64,000 bases of DNA, from contig NC_039366.1 in NCBI RefSeq assembly GCF_003573695.1, forward strand, positions 158,385,072 to 158,449,071. Direction: 5' to 3'. Under the pieces are notes generated by a model, which saw only the letters and a program-made list of their open reading frames with translations, did not search any database and was not told the DNA's origin. Of the stretch, positions 60,761 to 64,000 are shown in pieces. The translations under genes and the position numbers were made by a program. This DNA comes from Papaver somniferum (Eukaryota; Streptophyta; Magnoliopsida; Ranunculales; Papaveraceae). Every line of letters starts with the position of its first letter. Within the stretch, counting starts at the first letter, position 1.

Positions 60761-63270
60761 ATGAGAGTTTTAGCTTGGAACTGTCAAGGCTCTGCAAATA
60801 AGACTACGAGAGATCATCGTAAAGACCTCCTCTATAGGTATGTGCCAGATGTTATTTTCATATATGAGGCCAAAATAAGGGAGGATAAAATGAGAAGGCT
60901 TATAAGACCTTTTAAATTTCCTAATTGTAAACTTATCTCATCCAAAGGGTTAGCGGGAGGTTTAATATTGTTGTGGAAAGATGGTTTCCATTTTCATATT
61001 GTGAATGCAGATTCTTGGATCATTAACTTCTCTGTTCAATATGGTCCTTCAAAACCAGAATGGTTACTCACATGTATGTATGGTTCACCATATCCACATC
61101 ACAAGGAAAAACAATGGACTTATATCAAGAATATAAGCAGCAATATTTAGCATCCATGGGTCATAATTGGAGATTTAAACTTGGTCTTTTCGAATGAGAA
61201 TCGAACTTCCAGATTTAGAAGTCCTTCAAATACTTCTAATTTTTCTACTTCTTTGGCTTTTTCTTCAAGAGATTCTCTTTTTGTCAATTTGATCTATGAA
61301 GCTGATTTAGAGGACATGGGTTACACTGGTAGGTCTTTCACATGGTCAAGTAATGTCCACAGCACTGGAATAAGAAGGTCGAGACTGGATTGAGCTATCA
61401 CAAACGAAGAATGGGTTATTCACTTTTCAGATGCAAAATTACTGCATTTACCTCAACTGGGATCTGATCATTGCCTATTCATGTTGGATTCTTCAGCAAC
61501 TGATAGGGACAGGAAACGAAATTGGAAATATTTTCATGGTTATCAGTTATCAAGAAGGTTGATCATCACTAGAATATATGTGGCTAAATGGAATAGCGGA
61601 AAGGTTGGTAATATACAAAGTAACATAATTCTTCTTCATCAGAAACTTGATACTCTACAGCAAAGTGATCATGATCTAAATACAAATAATCAAGTTCAGC
61701 AAATAGAGCAGCAGTTGGAGCATTGGCATCAAGTTCAAAGTGATTTTTGGGGAAAAAAAGCAAGGGTTGAGTATTATCTAGAAATGGACATGAATACCAA
61801 ATATCACCATGCAAATGCAAATAGGAGAAGATCCATGAAAAATATTTTTGCTTTAAAAGATGAATATGGTAATTGGTGCACTACAAGGAATAATCTGGAA
61901 AACCTTCTTGTTAATCATTACAGTTCATTGCACACAACTAGCCATCCGGTTAAAAACGAAGCAATTCTGCAGTGTATTCCTCAGGTCATTACTAACTCTG
62001 ATAATGTTGAATTAATGAAAATTCCTGAAAATGCTGAAATCTTCAACACATTGAAAGATATGAAACCATGGAAAGCTCTAAGACCAGACGGATTTCCTCT
62101 TGGGTTTTTCAGTCTCACTGGGACATTGTGAGCAATGAATTCATCAATATGGTGAAGCAATTTTTCCAGAAAGGTTTTATTCTTAAGAGTCTTAATGCAA
62201 AAAATGTATCTCTGATACGAAAGACAAAAACTAAGCAGTTCCCATCTGATTTGAGGCCTATAACATTGTGTAATACTTCTTACAAGATAATGTCATCTAG
62301 GATGAAAAAATTAATGGGGAAAATTATATCTCCCTTACAAGCTGCTTATGTTCCGGGGAGGAAAATTTCAGACAATATTCAACTTGCTCAAGAAGTTATT
62401 TATACAATGAAGAACAAGAAAGAGGTCAACAAACATCTAGCCTTAAAACTGGATATGTCGAAGGCCTTTGATAGGAATGAATGATCTTTTTTAATAAAGG
62501 TTATGACCCAAATGGGAATTCTTACTAGCCATCAAGGGGTGTGAGACAAGGTGACCCCTTATCTCCTTATTTGTTCATTGTAGTTACGGAAGCTTTCTCT
62601 AGACAACTTATTCATGCAGAACAACAAAACAAAATTCAAGGTATCAAGATTGCTCTGAATGCCCCCTCTATCTCACATTTATTCTTCGCCGATGATTGTT
62701 TATTGTTTATTAATGTTTATATTCACAATGTTAATCATTTTCTTATAATTATTGGGGATTTTGGAGCTTCTTCAGGACAAATGGTAAATTTCAATAAATC
62801 AAGTATTTACTTCAGTACTCATGTGCCTCAGAGATTTTATTGATTATTGTTTAGAAGATTAAAGGTACCTACAATGAGCTCTAATAAAATTTATTTGGGT
62901 ATTCCTCTATTGATTGGCAGAAATAAAAAACAACGTTTTATTAAACTAGTGGATAGAGTTCAGAACAGACTATCTACCTGGAATGGTAAAACAATGTCAC
63001 TATGTGGCAAATCTTTGATGATTAAGACAAGATTGATGATTTACAAAGGGATTTCTGGTGGGGCTTTGATGAGAAGAGAGGAACTTACATTACTTCATGG
63101 AAAAATCTTGGTTTGCATAAGGATTTTGGTGGTCAAGGGTTTAGAGACCTAAAACACTCAATCAAGCTTTATTGGTTAGGGCGGCGTGGAGAATATGTAC
63201 TAATCTTGATGCAATGGGCAAAGGACTTACAAGCTAAATACTTCTCATTTACAAGTCTGCTTCATGCTAA
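60761..63270 (+). pseudogene. LINE ORF2: endonuclease and reverse transcriptase, with stops and frameshifts
   Basis: The N-terminal apurinic-type endonuclease starts MRVLAWNCQGSAN and includes IGDLNLVFS (about 61160) and the catalytic SDHCLF (about 61465). A stop lies at 61148 and another at 61391. The reverse transcriptase follows: DLRPITLCNTSYKIMSSRMKK (about 62250), QAAYVPGRKISDNI, LKLDMSKAFDR (about 62450), VRQGDPLSPYLF (62539) and the active site FADDC (about 62688). After it come YLGIPL and WKNLGLHKDFGGQGFRDL (about 63090). Frames break near 62100, 62480 and 62840. It is not active. Confidence 0.88.
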
Positions 63271-63896
63271 TACTAGAACAGATTGCTCCTTTTCTTCTGG
63301 ACAATTTGATTGCCTCTAGAGTTGCTATAGCTTCTGCTTGTTCTTCATCTTGTGCTACTCCTTACATGCAAAATGGTTCTTCACATGTTCCTGCATCATT
63401 AAAACCTATTAGTTCACAACTTATTGCATTTGTTTCTTTAATAAATGATGCATCAAAATTGAATTTTGTGAAGCTTGTTTATGGTAAGGTCCATTGCTCC
63501 TCATTTTTAGACTGTCTAGGTGTAGACCAACTAGATATTCGCATGTTTGCAACTCTAACCCAATAGGCAATTGATTATTTCACTTGTCGTTTGAATACTT
63601 CCACCTGCACCTGTACATTCTGAAAAACTACATCACAACACAATTTCCAAATATGTCATAGCATGAATCCGACACAAGAGATAAGATCAAAATATAAAGG
63701 ACAGCTTGTACTATCATTAACAAATCAACTAGCCACCCAATCCATAAGACTATTTTCATTACACATTTCTATAAAGTTATTTTTCAGAGCACTCCATAAG
63801 GATTTAGTGATCTGACACTCTAATAAGAGATGGTTAACAAATTTACTATAATTATTACATAAGAGGCAATTTGGGTTAACATTTGGAACATACCTG
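63271..63896 (-). mobile_element. LINE 3' fragment: zf-RVT and RNase H, minus strand
   Basis: On the minus strand from 63896: PNVNPNCLLCNNYSKFVNHLLLECQ (cysteine/histidine zf-RVT domain, shown here only as words PNCLLCNNYS and HLLLECQ), then SLWSALKNNF, and from about 63480 the RNase H start KFNFDASF with GVAQDEEQAEAIATLEAI. Stops interrupt the frame. It joins the plus-strand LINE tail to tail near 63270 and is cut at the other side by an LTR. Confidence 0.75.
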
Positions 63897-64000
63897 TGTT
63901 AGAGCATGGCTCGGTTGAACCCACCAAGCGTTGGTATGTCAAATTTGGTTGTCATATTTTAGTGAACCAAAACTCATGTTAAGAGTCGCTTGATTATGTA
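63897..64000 (+). repeat. Start of another SIRE-family LTR, runs off window
   Basis: TGTTAGAGCATGGCTCGG and the next 90 bp match the starts of the LTRs at 35778, 47830 and 48261. Inserted within the LINE fragment; the base pairs just before it are TACCTG, so the target duplication should be a 5-mer ending there. Confidence 0.85.

Larger units (their letters stand above)
59430..63270 (+). mobile_element. LINE (plant L1 type) retroelement, 3'-truncated and mutated
   Basis: Two ORFs in the usual order: a nucleic-acid-binding ORF1 (59522-60644) and an endonuclease/reverse transcriptase ORF2 (60761 onward). The 5' leader is short and ends CTCTCAACCAATGG. The element stops within the region after RT, at AKYFSF (about 63245), before the zf-RVT and RNase H domains; there it meets a minus-strand LINE piece. 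No poly-A tail or target duplication was found on this strand. Confidence 0.87.

Noticed and set aside
63264..63566. 100-aa plus-strand open frame near the window end
   Set aside because: It is the antisense of the LINE RNase H domain encoded on the minus strand.
63200..63897. Twin-priming inversion of a LINE
   Set aside because: Twin priming inverts the 5' part ahead of a forward 3' part; here the 3' domains follow in inverted orientation, which is the opposite order.
1..64000. CRISPR arrays, rRNA genes, bacterial operons or virus-derived genes
   Set aside because: No such structures were seen. The repeats are LTRs, microsatellites and transposon ends, as expected in plant nuclear DNA.

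Overview
This is a eudicot plant nuclear window dominated by transposable elements. The case for a plant rests on spliced genes with plant-only domains (a WIP-type C2H2 zinc-finger gene, a plant-style mRNA cap guanine-N7 methyltransferase), plant LTR-retrotransposon lineages (Tat-type Ty3/gypsy with two RNase H domains, SIRE-like and small Copia elements), plant L1-type LINEs and short TIR elements. The species cannot be named from the sequence; a Ranunculales genome such as poppy is only a guess.

Layout. 1-1653: unclassified repeat-like DNA with a diverged ~222-bp tandem repeat. 1654-18030: a Tat-type gypsy element (5-bp target-site duplication GTCAT) that has lost gag, has a decayed pol, carries a coiled-coil ORF on the opposite strand, and was later split by a 7.2-kb non-coding LARD-type element (TSD ACGGG). 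18026-21215: a Copia LTR fragment and a Stowaway-like MITE. 22445-24735: a two-exon WIP zinc-finger transcription-factor gene. 25238-30098: a nearly complete but mutated Copia element on the minus strand (TSD AGGTA). 30853-31101: an intron-containing broken fragment of the cap methyltransferase gene. 31355-33114: two small TIR elements. 33350-34760: a decayed LINE on the minus strand.

35773-51557 is a nest of retroelements. A pol-less SIRE-like Copia element (TSD AAGAC) carries in its interrupted 5' LTR region a minus-strand solo LTR (TSD TTAAC). Its 3' LTR holds a related solo LTR (TSD ATAAC), which itself holds a third, unrelated solo LTR (TSD ATAGG). All these duplications are perfect, so the order of insertion can be read. 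DNA on both sides may be a still older LTR.

55294-58090 is an 11-exon cap methyltransferase gene (376 aa predicted), followed by a tRNA-Arg(UCU) gene on the minus strand (58433-58505), a decayed full-domain LINE on the plus strand (about 59430-63270), a minus-strand LINE 3' fragment joined to it tail to tail, and finally the start of another SIRE-family LTR running off the window.

Only the WIP gene, the methyltransferase gene and the tRNA look like functional host genes. They show no operon-like relation. No virus or bacterial defence system was seen. The least explained coding feature is the split opposite-strand coiled-coil ORF of the Tat element.
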